From the IMG/VR virus record IMGVR_UViG_3300035010_000009, positions 1-34,151 of that record: a DNA stretch of 34,151 nt; one strand, written 5' to 3'. The position numbers and the translations under genes are program-made. This stretch comes from a virus. Numbering within the stretch: the first letter of the stretch is position 1; every line of letters starts with the position of its first letter. Under the pieces are notes generated by a model. The model worked only from the letters and a program-made list of their open reading frames with translations. It was not told the origin of the DNA and did no database searches. Positions 7,134 through 14,062 of the stretch are shown here, one piece after another.

Positions 7134-7232
7134 ATGGACACGGCTTTTATAATATCATTAAGCTTTTTAATAGGCTTTTTGGCTGGTTCGGGAATAACAA
7201 TATTAATGATCTACAAAATTTTAAAAAAATGA
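7134..7232 (+). CDS. 32-residue single-membrane-segment microprotein
   Basis: ATG at 7134 lies two bases after the DUF3164 stop, and its TGA overlaps the ATG of the next gene by four bases, so both ends are coupled to neighbours. The product is one hydrophobic helix (residues 5-27, containing FIISLSFLIGFLAGSGITIL) with a short KILKK tail. The fit between neighbours is the main evidence that it is a gene. Function unknown; a membrane-acting phage microprotein is possible. Confidence 0.5.
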   Translation: MDTAFIISLSFLIGFLAGSGITILMIYKILKK

Positions 7233-8245
7233 AAATAATTGCTCACAAAATCGGAAATAAAATTAACGGTGAAGGAGTCTCTTTTGCTGACGAAGAAATA
7301 CAACTTGACGAAAGTATGTTTGGCCTGTTTGAAAACTATTTTCTTAGTGCTTTTAAAACAGAGGAAACATATCATTTTTACAGTGATTCATACTTAATCA
7401 ATAATCCTCTGTTTTCTTTAGTATCTGATATTTTTCAAAATAATAATTCACTTATTGACAACTCAAAAAATATAGGTCGATTACTTTATGAGGCTGCAGA
7501 AAATCCAAGAGTTCAAAGTGGAGAATTGTTCATAGTGTTTTTTGAGGCCGAAAACGAAAATGATGTCGATAAGATCGGAATCTTTAAAACAGAAAAAAAA
7601 GAATCATTTTTCAATGTGGTGCAATGGAATAACCCTCGGAACGAAAGTGATATCAGAATTGAAACAGAAAAGGGATTCAGTTTTAATAAAATTGATAAAG
7701 CAGCTTTGATCTACAATAAGGATAGAGAAACTGGTTATGTTTTGCAAGTTGTTGACAACAATAAAAACGGTGATATGTATTATTGGTTCGAAGACTTTTT
7801 GAAGGTAAAACAGAGGGCTGATGATTATTTTCACACACAGGAATCATTAACTGTTTTTAAAGAATATATCAGAAAGCAGCTTCCTGTTGAATTTGAAGTT
7901 TCAAAAGCTGATCAAGCGGACTTTCTGAATAAGTCAATAAACTTTTTCAAGGAGAAAGAAGAATTTAATCTGGAAGAGTTCAACAATGAAGTTTTAGCTG
8001 ATGAAAAAGTAATTGAAAGTTTTAACACATTTAAAACCGACTATGAGCAGGATATGCAAATCAATATTGCAGAAGAATTTCCGATTAGTCATAGCGCCGT
8101 AAAGAAGTCACAGAGTAAGTTTAAAAGCATCATTAAGCTTGATAAAAACTTTCATGTCTATGTTCATGGTGACCGAAATAAGATCACACAAGGCCAGGAC
8201 GAAAACGGGCTATTCTATAAACTTTACTATGAAAAAGAACAATAG
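7229..8245 (+). CDS. YejK/NdpA-like nucleoid-associated protein
   Basis: At 338 residues this matches the usual length of the 37-kDa nucleoid-associated protein family (E. coli YejK is about 335). Family-like features include the N-terminal HKIGNKINGEGVSFADEEI segment, the central FIVFFEAENENDVDKIGIFK strand pair, and a late DKNFHVYVHGDRNKI segment. The family binds DNA or the nucleoid; its precise role is not settled. Homologues recur in Bacteroidota Mu-like prophages, where they may help handle phage or host DNA during transposition. Confidence 0.75.
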   Translation: MKIIAHKIGNKINGEGVSFADEEIQLDESMFGLFENYFLSAFKTEETYHFYSDSYLINNPLFSLVSDIFQNNNSLIDNSKNIGRLLYEAAENPRVQSGELFIVFFEAENENDVDKIGIFKTEKKESFFNVVQWNNPRNESDIRIETEKGFSFNKIDKAALIYNKDRETGYVLQVVDNNKNGDMYYWFEDFLKVKQRADDYFHTQESLTVFKEYIRKQLPVEFEVSKADQADFLNKSINFFKEKEEFNLEEFNNEVLADEKVIESFNTFKTDYEQDMQINIAEEFPISHSAVKKSQSKFKSIIKLDKNFHVYVHGDRNKITQGQDENGLFYKLYYEKEQ

Positions 8246-8254
8246 GGGTAAAAA

Positions 8255-8680
8255 ATGAAAGCAATAATTGCATGTGAATATTCAAGAATCGTAAGTGAAG
8301 CCTTTGAAAAAAAAGGCTGGAATGTAACAAGTTGTGATATTTTACCAGCAGATAAAGAAGGTAACCATTATCAGGGAAATGTGCTTGATATTATCAACAA
8401 TGGTTTCGATTTGATGATTGCTTTTCCGCCTTGTACATATTTAACTGTAGCAGCAAACAGGCATGTCCCAAACAATCATGAAAGATGGCAAAAAATGGTA
8501 GATGCTTTAAAATTTGTCCATGAGTTATTAACAGCAGATATAAAACATATTGGCTTGGAGAATCCGGTGGGAGTAATTTCCACATTCATTAGAAAACCTG
8601 ATCAGATAATTCATCCTTACTATTTCGGAGATAACATACCTAAAAAAACCTGCCTTTGGCTTAAAACCTTCCACCGTTAA
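8255..8680 (+). CDS. C5-cytosine methyltransferase-like protein, N-terminal part (frameshifted gene)
   Basis: The 141-residue ORF resembles the catalytic half of a phage DNA C5-cytosine methyltransferase: a nucleotide-binding start (MKAIIACEYSR), motif IV FPPCT (Cys nucleophile) near residue 53, and motif VI ENPVG near residue 102. It breaks off at LWLKTFHR. Dropping back one base at 8665 restores a long matching frame (see the next entry), so the intact ancestor was about 213 residues. The change lies in the run AAAA at 8663-8666 and looks like loss of one A. Even the restored protein lacks a clear target-recognition domain and the later C5 motifs. The motif IV and VI residues are retained in this fragment. 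Confidence 0.7.
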   Translation: MKAIIACEYSRIVSEAFEKKGWNVTSCDILPADKEGNHYQGNVLDIINNGFDLMIAFPPCTYLTVAANRHVPNNHERWQKMVDALKFVHELLTADIKHIGLENPVGVISTFIRKPDQIIHPYYFGDNIPKKTCLWLKTFHR

Positions 8681-8895
8681 AATATACTCTTGAGGATAAC
8701 TTATTTGAAAGTAAAACAGCAGTGGAGCCTGAATACATTGAGTACAATTCAAAAAAAACAAAATCCGGAAAAAGTAAGTACAGTGTTTTTGGGAAATTGG
8801 GAAAAGGTAAGGGACATGAAAGATCAAAATTTCATATAGGAATTGCAGAAGCAATGGCAGAACAATGGACTGATTATTATAAAAAAAATACATAG
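8665..8895 (+). pseudogene. C-terminal remainder of the frameshifted methyltransferase-like gene
   Basis: In the -1 frame from 8665 the translation continues as NLPPLKYTLEDNLFESK and runs open to TAG at 8893-8895. It includes a GKGKGHERSKFHIGIAEAMA segment that fits the C-terminus of phage methyltransferase-like proteins. There is no start codon of its own at the break. The next gene starts two bases later, as expected for an intact operon member. A sequencing error in the homopolymer is the main alternative to a true mutation. Confidence 0.65.
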
Positions 8896-8897
8896 AT

Positions 8898-9359
8898 ATG
8901 ACAGCTAAAGAAGAATTAAAACAATTATTTGCAGACCGTAATCCGATACAGGTTGCAATTGAAATCAATGGTTTTACAGGTTTCAGAACGACACTTGTTG
9001 ACGACCTTACAGATGATGAAGCGATTAGGCTTCTTTCCATCCACACTCCCAGCGAAAAAGAACTGGCAGAAGAGAACAATGCTCTCAAGGAACAACTGCT
9101 CCGAAACGCATGGATTTCAAAAGTGCTAAAACTTGCCGAGACGACAGGAATCAAAGAGGTTGGTAGTTTTCATAAGTTCAACAATTGGATGTTTACCAAC
9201 AGTAAATTTAAAAAGCATTTAAACGCTCATTCAATTGAGGAATTAAAACAACTCCATGTTCAACTCCATGCAGTTCAATCAAATAATGAGAATAGCGCAA
9301 AAAAGCCATTTACAAAGGCATGGTGGGAAAAGGGAAAAGAAAAGATTAAACATAACTAA
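8898..9359 (+). CDS. Hypothetical early-operon protein
   Basis: The 153-residue protein starts two bases after the methyltransferase remnant and its stop overlaps the next ATG (TAATG). The N-terminal part is acidic; residues about 54-70 form a short coiled-coil-like stretch (KELAEENNALKEQLL); the C-terminal half is helical and ends in a basic KPFTKAWWEKGKEKIKHN tail. A faint resemblance to the GemA/DUF1018 group is too weak to assign. Confidence 0.7.
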   Translation: MTAKEELKQLFADRNPIQVAIEINGFTGFRTTLVDDLTDDEAIRLLSIHTPSEKELAEENNALKEQLLRNAWISKVLKLAETTGIKEVGSFHKFNNWMFTNSKFKKHLNAHSIEELKQLHVQLHAVQSNNENSAKKPFTKAWWEKGKEKIKHN

Positions 9360-9661
9360 TGCTCAAAAAAAGAAAAACACCGCTTCATGCTCTTTTTGCT
9401 GAGCGTGAAGCATTAAGAAATACACCTTTAAAAAAAATGGAAACAATTACAATCATCCCGATATCAGGAATAAGCCTGAATAAAGTTGTTAAGATCGATA
9501 ATCATTCTTATCAATACAAAGGTCAACAGACTGTAAAGCGATCAGGTATTAAAAAAACAGTTTACCTGTTCAAAGGAGTAAGCACTGAGATTGACAAAGA
9601 GTTTGTTGTTACTCAAGCTCCTACTTTTAAATTGGTTCATGGAATTTTAGTTAAGGATTGA
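9359..9661 (+). CDS. Hypothetical protein
   Basis: The 100-residue product is translationally coupled to the preceding gene by TAATG. It has a basic N-terminus (MLKKRKTPLHALFAERE) followed by a strand-rich part. An internal Met at residue 27 (METITIIPIS) is an alternative start that would drop the basic segment. No family recognised. Confidence 0.62.
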   Translation: MLKKRKTPLHALFAEREALRNTPLKKMETITIIPISGISLNKVVKIDNHSYQYKGQQTVKRSGIKKTVYLFKGVSTEIDKEFVVTQAPTFKLVHGILVKD

Positions 9662-9662
9662 T

Positions 9663-10202
9663 ATGATATTATCATTTTCAACACAATTAAACGATAAGCC
9701 TACATATTTTGTAGAAAAAATATGGCAAGGCTTCCCAGAAGCCGATAAGTATATAGAAGAGTGGTTTACATTAGGAAAAATATATGAAAAATATGATTTC
9801 CATCCCGATGCTTTTGGAATGTTTCCCAAACTTCATACTATACGGGAAGATAAAACAGAGCGATGGAAACCAGGAATGATGATTGACTTTTTTATCAATG
9901 CGAGAAAGAAAAACATGTTCCGTTTCGCGCCCAGAATTCCAGTGATTTCGGTACAGGAAATATTTATGACCAGAAGAGGCTCAATGCTTGAAATTACAAT
10001 TGCAAAAGAGGACTCATATATTGGAGGCGAAGATTTTTATGTTGATGCATTTACACAAGGCCAATTAGCCACTAATGATGGATTTTCCGAATATGACGAT
10101 TTTAGAAATTACTTTTTGAGTGTAATTGAAATGAATGGAAAAGCTATGGGTAATTATTGGTTTAGCGGTAAAATTATTCACTGGACTAATTTAAAATATT
10201 AA
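9663..10202 (+). CDS. Hypothetical protein with possible ASCH/PUA-like fold
   Basis: The ATG starts one base after the preceding stop; 179 residues. The central PKLHTIREDKTERWKPGMM segment (about 55-74), followed by strand-rich IPVISVQEIF, recalls ASCH/PUA-like proteins, which often carry a K-x-HTIR motif before a strand-rich barrel. ASCH domains are linked to RNA binding or modified-nucleotide hydrolysis. The assignment is a pattern impression only. Confidence 0.65.
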   Translation: MILSFSTQLNDKPTYFVEKIWQGFPEADKYIEEWFTLGKIYEKYDFHPDAFGMFPKLHTIREDKTERWKPGMMIDFFINARKKNMFRFAPRIPVISVQEIFMTRRGSMLEITIAKEDSYIGGEDFYVDAFTQGQLATNDGFSEYDDFRNYFLSVIEMNGKAMGNYWFSGKIIHWTNLKY

Positions 10203-10206
10203 GAAT

Positions 10207-10473
10207 ATGAAAATAACAATTTTTGCAAAACATAAAACAGATGAGAAGTTTGCAATCATCTGTTCACGGGAACAGATTCCGTTAATTCAAAATAAATTAA
10301 ATGAACAATTTGGAGAATCCTGGCTATATGTTGAAGAAATCAATCCATTCGTTGAAGGATTTAAATTTAATGACGGTTTAATCTATTTAGGGTTTCACGG
10401 GCGAAAAGAAAGATACCTCAATAAAATTATTAATTTTTTAAAAAGGGATAATATATGGACTCAGAAACCGTAA
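10207..10473 (+). CDS. Hypothetical protein
   Basis: The 88-residue protein starts at an A-rich AATATG, four bases after the previous stop. It has alternating strands and helices with Phe/Gly-rich segments and no known motif. Its 3' end overlaps the next gene by 19 bases, typical of compact early phage operons. Confidence 0.62.
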   Translation: MKITIFAKHKTDEKFAIICSREQIPLIQNKLNEQFGESWLYVEEINPFVEGFKFNDGLIYLGFHGRKERYLNKIINFLKRDNIWTQKP

Positions 10474-10844
10474 CACCAGAAATTGAGATTCTGAATTTGT
10501 TCAATCAAATTACAGGACACCGTCACAAAGCAGGGAAAGCTAATTTAAGCGGTATAAAGAGAGTTTTGAAAGAAGGCTACACTTTAAGAGAAATTCAGGA
10601 AGTAATTCAGCTTAAAACAATTGAATGGAAGAAAAATGCAAAAATGAGCGTTCATCTCAATCCTGTAACCATCTTTAGAGAGTCAAATTTTGACAAGTAT
10701 ATAAATCAAGTAATCAACGTAAAAGAAAATCCACAAATGTATGCGGAACACTTTGCAGAAATCAACAAAATACGTAGTGGAGGAAATAACAGTACTTCCG
10801 GCGCGTTCAGCAAAATTGATGAAATGTTTAGAAAACGGGGATAA
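10455..10844 (+). CDS. Phg_2220_C-like (conserved phage C-terminal domain) replication-associated protein
   Basis: The 129-residue protein resembles the conserved phage C-terminal domain usually found at the end of DnaD/O-like replication initiators. The matching stretch covers about residues 10-80: EILNLFNQITGHRHK, then NLSGIKRVLKEGYTLREIQEVI, then EWKKNAKMSVHLNPVTIFRE. Here the domain stands nearly alone, with no N-terminal winged-helix part. A role in loading replication proteins is plausible for a phage that replicates by transposition, but unproven. Confidence 0.7.
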   Translation: MDSETVTPEIEILNLFNQITGHRHKAGKANLSGIKRVLKEGYTLREIQEVIQLKTIEWKKNAKMSVHLNPVTIFRESNFDKYINQVINVKENPQMYAEHFAEINKIRSGGNNSTSGAFSKIDEMFRKRG

Positions 10845-11541
10845 GTTTGAACTGGTACAGATTGAACGATCATTGACAATTGAAAAGTGCCTTTCCGCTC
10901 CTCTTCTTATTAACCAAAAGCATAATGAGGCTGATCTGGTCAAAAGTATATTTATGATGGTGAAGCGCTTTAATGATTTGGTGAATGTTGCTAAAAAGAT
11001 GAATGAAGACCAAATGATAGCACTTGCATCTGATTTGTATGAGCGTTTTGGAAGTGAAAGTTTAGATGATATCCTGCTTTTCTTTAAAATGGCACGTTCG
11101 GGTCAATTTGGAGACTTTTACAGGCTTGATTCAACAGTAATACTCTCATGGCTTCCGAAATATTTTGACAAGAAAATACAGGCACGAGAAGATGAAATTC
11201 AGAATGAGAGAAATATCCGCCAACGTGAGGAAGATGATTCAGTTAAAAACCATGTTCCGGATGAAAAGGCAAAGCAGTACCTTGAAAAATTATCAAAGAG
11301 TATCACTGTCACTGCTATAAGTAGGAATACTGGAGTTTTACGAGAAGGAAATCCGCTGTTTGACTATAAAGCATACATCGAAGCGCTTCCAGAAGCCTCG
11401 AAAAAAATGAGTGATGAGCATTTAGAAACCATGATCGGCAACACCTCAAAATACTCTCATCCGGAAGTTTATGAGATTTTAGCACTTGAGCAGGAAAGCC
11501 GGAAAAACCAGAATAAAAAAAGAAAATCAAAAAATGATTAA
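10819..11541 (+). CDS. DUF6633-like early protein
   Basis: I place the start at ATG 10819 (MKCLENGDKFELVQIE), giving 240 residues and a 26-base overlap with the previous gene. The frame opens earlier at 10741, but those residues lie wholly inside the upstream gene. The middle part (SIFMMVKRFNDLVNVAKKM, then LFFKMARSGQFGDFYR, then WLPKYFDKK) matches the pattern of DUF6633 proteins of Bacteroidota phages. It may act in replication, as these sit beside replication genes. The C-terminus is a charged helix ending in a basic tail. Confidence 0.68.
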   Translation: MKCLENGDKFELVQIERSLTIEKCLSAPLLINQKHNEADLVKSIFMMVKRFNDLVNVAKKMNEDQMIALASDLYERFGSESLDDILLFFKMARSGQFGDFYRLDSTVILSWLPKYFDKKIQAREDEIQNERNIRQREEDDSVKNHVPDEKAKQYLEKLSKSITVTAISRNTGVLREGNPLFDYKAYIEALPEASKKMSDEHLETMIGNTSKYSHPEVYEILALEQESRKNQNKKRKSKND

Positions 11542-11809
11542 TATAAGGCCGGAAGGCGCCAATATATACAATATGGAAATCAAAATGCGCTTACCTCATG
11601 AAAGTATTTTTGCATTTCTGCATAAAAGAGGATATGAAACAAAACCGTGGTTATATATTTTTGAAGATGAAACTTTTCCGAACGGAACCACCCTTCATGA
11701 ATATTGGACTTTCACAGCAACTAAACACGGTGAAGAGCAAACGGAAAAAACACTGTTTTTAACAGTATTTGAACGGGAATTAAAAGAACTTTTAAAAGAA
11801 ATTAAATAG
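11534..11809 (+). CDS. Hypothetical protein, last gene of the early operon
   Basis: Start chosen at ATG 11534, overlapping the previous stop by 8 bases (91 residues). ATG 11573 (MEIKMRLPHES) is a good alternative and has a GGAAGG stretch upstream. The protein shows LPHESIFAFLHKRGYET and a C-terminal amphipathic helix (FERELKELLKEIK). An intrinsic terminator overlaps its stop codon. No family recognised. Confidence 0.65.
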   Translation: MINIRPEGANIYNMEIKMRLPHESIFAFLHKRGYETKPWLYIFEDETFPNGTTLHEYWTFTATKHGEEQTEKTLFLTVFERELKELLKEIK

Positions 11810-11838
11810 GTTATGGATTCCCGTAACCTATTTTTTTT
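11805..11838 (+). terminator. Intrinsic terminator ending the early operon
   Basis: AATAGGTTA (11805-11813) pairs perfectly with TAACCTATT (11824-11832) across a 10-nt loop and runs into eight Ts at 11831-11838. It overlaps the last codon and stop of the preceding gene. Confidence 0.8.
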
Positions 11839-11847
11839 AACCTTTAA

Positions 11848-11855
11848 TAACTTTG
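11848..11855 (+). promoter_or_regulatory. TAnnTTTG -7 element directly before the next gene
   Basis: TAACTTTG is a perfect TAnnTTTG box and ends only four bases before the ATG at 11860, just after the terminator. A transcript starting about 6 bases downstream would have little or no leader. No good -33 TTTG is visible, so confidence is moderate. Confidence 0.4.
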
Positions 11856-11859
11856 TCAC

Positions 11860-12186
11860 ATGGCAGAATACAGAATTAACTCACAAAATGACACGATCGA
11901 AAAAGTACTTTTAGCTTTTAAGGAGCTTATGATCGGAGAAGGAATTGCAGCGCGTTGCAACATTGAAACTATTTCGGCTGAAAATTCATCTACTATTGTT
12001 ATTAAAACTAAAGATGAGAAGAAAGAAATTAAACCTGAGGATTTATTCTGGTTTGGTTATTTTATCGGCCGAGATTTTGAGGATTGTCCTATTTGTACAG
12101 AACGTAGACAGCTTGCGATTGACAAACTAAACACAATAGTAAAAAAAAGGAAAAACAACAATACGGATGAACAAAATTTAAAGTAA
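11860..12186 (+). CDS. Hypothetical protein with a CPIC motif
   Basis: The 108-residue soluble protein lies between a terminator and the lipoprotein gene. It contains a single CxxC pair (EDCPICTERR, about residues 75-84) plus Cys33, so metal binding is possible but not shown. The C-terminus is basic (VKKRKNNNT). No family recognised. Confidence 0.62.
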   Translation: MAEYRINSQNDTIEKVLLAFKELMIGEGIAARCNIETISAENSSTIVIKTKDEKKEIKPEDLFWFGYFIGRDFEDCPICTERRQLAIDKLNTIVKKRKNNNTDEQNLK

Positions 12187-12193
12187 TTTTGAA

Positions 12194-12736
12194 ATGAATT
12201 TAAAGATCATGAGAAATATATTTTTACTTATTGTTTTACTTTTTATTTTTAGCTGCAACAAAAAAGAGCAGTCAAAACCTGTGTACAAAGATACTGGATT
12301 GAATACGCTCTTCCATCCTATGTTTGCTCAAATCGATATGAGTAACGATATAGCAAGGTCAAGGATCGAAAAGGAAGCAAAAACTTCTTATCTCGAAAAA
12401 ATGAAAGAGCCTGATTTCATAAAAGATTATCCTGTAGTTTTTGAAACGGGAATTGATGCTGGTTCCGGCTTCTCATGGGTGAAATTTAGAACTGCAGTTT
12501 TAGGCGAATTTGACAATAAAAAGCAATATATCAATTATGACTCTTATTCATTTGAAATTATAGGTAAAATTCCAACTGAAAAGGCTGAAAAATTGCAGAC
12601 AAATGTCCCGTACTATATTAGCGGTTCGCTTATAGAAAAAGGCTGGAAGAATGAACCATATATCGTTTATCTGAATCCGGAAGGGAAAATGAATTTCGGA
12701 ACCGTTACATATAAAATCACCGATATAAAACATTGA
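12194..12736 (+). CDS. Lipoprotein, probable lysogenic-conversion cargo
   Basis: The 180-residue protein has a classic lipoprotein signal: basic start, hydrophobic core FLLIVLLFIFS and lipobox Cys21. The ATG at 12209 (residue 6, MRNIFLLIV) is an equally good start and lies better after a TAATTTTG box at 12184-12191. The mature part is Lys/Glu-rich without a known domain. It would be anchored in the inner or outer membrane. Lipoproteins encoded between early and late phage regions often alter the lysogen surface or block superinfection; here that is inference. Confidence 0.72.
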   Translation: MNLKIMRNIFLLIVLLFIFSCNKKEQSKPVYKDTGLNTLFHPMFAQIDMSNDIARSRIEKEAKTSYLEKMKEPDFIKDYPVVFETGIDAGSGFSWVKFRTAVLGEFDNKKQYINYDSYSFEIIGKIPTEKAEKLQTNVPYYISGSLIEKGWKNEPYIVYLNPEGKMNFGTVTYKITDIKH

Positions 12737-12761
12737 AATTGTTTTTCTGTTACAAAGACAG

Positions 12762-12800
12762 AACGCCGACTTGCTTAGAGTTCGGCGTTTTGTTATTTTT
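12762..12800 (+). terminator. Intrinsic terminator after the lipoprotein gene
   Basis: AACGCCGA (12762-12769) pairs with TCGGCGTT (12782-12789) across a 12-nt loop and is followed by TTTTGTTATTTTT. The stem is unusually GC-rich for this region. Confidence 0.75.
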
Positions 12801-12801
12801 G
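12771..12801 (+). promoter_or_regulatory. Bacteroidota-type promoter overlapping the terminator
   Basis: TTG at 12771-12773 and TATTTTTG (perfect TAnnTTTG) at 12794-12801 are 20 bases apart, fitting the -33/-7 consensus. The -33 box lies in the terminator loop. The -7 box ends six bases before the ATG at 12808, so the transcript would be leaderless or nearly so. Confidence 0.6.
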
Positions 12802-12807
12802 CACTAT

Positions 12808-13092
12808 ATGGATGTCCAAAATACAGTAACTAAAGGCAGGAATGCAGAATTAATAAACTACCGCAATCAAAAATTAGCGGCTCGTTTTTATTTCTATAGC
12901 TGTATAATAGGCTTGAAATTCTCAAAATGCCTTGAGTTCCTTATTCCGGAATTTGATATTTCTGAAAGCCGTATTTGTGACCTACTTGCAGAAAATGCAG
13001 AAATGGTTTCCGGCATGGAAAGAAAGGAAATTGGCCTTAATGAATTAAAACAGCAATATCCTTTTTTAAACTGGCAGTACAAGCCATTTTAA
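12808..13092 (+). CDS. Small protein, candidate middle/late regulator
   Basis: Start chosen at ATG 12808 (94 residues). The same frame opens at TTG 12733, but that would run through the terminator. The protein resembles unnamed proteins of Bacteroidota Mu-like phages: RNAELINYRNQKLAARFYFY, then KFSKCLEFLIPEFDISESRI, which could be a helix-turn-helix, then a C-terminal LKQQYPFLNW. It has its own strong promoter and sits between early and late regions, where Mu has Mor/C activators. The regulator role is inferred. Its stop overlaps the stop of the convergent late operon. Confidence 0.66.
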   Translation: MDVQNTVTKGRNAELINYRNQKLAARFYFYSCIIGLKFSKCLEFLIPEFDISESRICDLLAENAEMVSGMERKEIGLNELKQQYPFLNWQYKPF

Positions 13093-13511
13093 GAAATTTG
13101 CCTCCAACTTGTCTCATAAGTCTGCACTGAGGTTTTTAATCCTTTTCTGATATTTTGATCCCTAACAGTCATGCGCGTTATTTTATCAAAGTCAAAATCA
13201 TTATAACCTTGTAATTTTTTCCATATCTTCTCTGACAGTTCCAAATAATTCAATGATCTTTCCCGTACATCCTCAGGAGCATTACTATTGCTTTCGCTCA
13301 ATATTTTACACACAATAGTCAGTTCAATGGTTCCTGTATACATTTGAAAAAGACCATCAATATCAGTACAGTTTGAATTCAAATTTATCAGAACGGCCGG
13401 ATAAGCAATAGGCGGCTTTTCTTCCTGTAGTTGTCCGCAATTTAGATCAATATATTTCAGTTCCGGTATTTCGGATAACAGCTCTATGAGCTTCAAATAA
13501 AGTGTTTTCAT
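13089..13511 (-). CDS. Tail terminator/head-tail joining-like protein
   Basis: The 140-residue protein has the size and pattern of phage tail-terminator proteins (Mu gp37/DUF1834-like and lambda gpU-like): N-terminal helix LYLKLIELLSEIPELKYI, then PAVLINLN, then a strand TGTIELTIVC, and a late YLELSEKIWKKLQGY helix. Such proteins cap the tail tube and mediate head attachment. It is the last gene of the minus-strand head operon and starts where the gpG-like gene stops. Assignment rests on fold-like pattern and position. Confidence 0.6.
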   Translation of the reverse strand: MKTLYLKLIELLSEIPELKYIDLNCGQLQEEKPPIAYPAVLINLNSNCTDIDGLFQMYTGTIELTIVCKILSESNSNAPEDVRERSLNYLELSEKIWKKLQGYNDFDFDKITRMTVRDQNIRKGLKTSVQTYETSWRQIS

Positions 13512-14026
13512 TATTTTAGATTCTTAAATATTTCCTGCATTACAATTTTTTTTATCCTTTCCTTCAAGAAAGGAGAGTTTCCCACGAATTGACGTTGAGG
13601 GATGTGCTGATTTATGGTTCTGGAGAATGGCTTCACTCTTATAATTTTGCCTTTCTTTCCTCTTCTCAAATGCCCGTCAACGGTTTGGGTTACTAATCCA
13701 TTAAAACCTTCATTATGAGTTTTTGTGTATGGAACATCGGCTCCTCCGACACTCAATTTAATTTTATCTTCGATAATTTGTGCAATTCTGATACTCCTTT
13801 TCATTTTCAGTGTTTTCACTAAAAGTTTACGATCTGTATCATCGGGCTTGCCCCACTTTGTTGGATTTTTCCGCTTTTCCCATGCTTTGCCGTCCCACGC
13901 TTCATCTTCAAAAGCTTCAAGAGAATAATTTACAATCTCTTCACCCATAATTGCCGGAAGTTCCCTGAAGGTATTGGCCAAATTCTGTTGTATTTTATTC
14001 AATTTTTCTTCTACCGATTTTGCCAT
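13511..14026 (-). CDS. Phage virion morphogenesis protein (Mu gpG-like)
   Basis: The 171-residue protein fits the phage virion morphogenesis/tail completion family: an N-terminal helix pair, WDGKAWEKRKNPTKWGK, a LLVKTLKMKRSI segment, PYTKTHNEGFNG, and a C-terminal IPQRQFVGNSP motif (family form iPaRxFlg). These proteins join head and tail. It follows the MuF gene and overlaps the tail-terminator-like gene by one base. Confidence 0.82.
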   Translation of the reverse strand: MAKSVEEKLNKIQQNLANTFRELPAIMGEEIVNYSLEAFEDEAWDGKAWEKRKNPTKWGKPDDTDRKLLVKTLKMKRSIRIAQIIEDKIKLSVGGADVPYTKTHNEGFNGLVTQTVDGHLRRGKKGKIIRVKPFSRTINQHIPQRQFVGNSPFLKERIKKIVMQEIFKNLK

Positions 14027-14062
14027 TTTTAACTGTGTATTAAATTCTATTTAAATAATTTG

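Noticed and set aside
8642-8648. Run of seven As as a programmed slippery site in the methyltransferase gene
   Set aside because: After a -1 slip there, the new frame meets TAA at 8662-8664 before reaching the conserved continuation.
8528-9154. 208-codon minus-strand ORF across the methyltransferase and next gene
   Set aside because: It opposes two plus-strand operon genes and its Ser/Phe-rich translation looks like an antisense shadow.
10741-10818. Upstream start for the DUF6633-like gene
   Set aside because: Those codons lie entirely within the preceding gene in another frame and do not resemble family sequence.
12733-12807. TTG start giving a longer version of the candidate regulator
   Set aside because: It would be translated through a GC-rich terminator and upstream of its own promoter; ATG 12808 is favoured.
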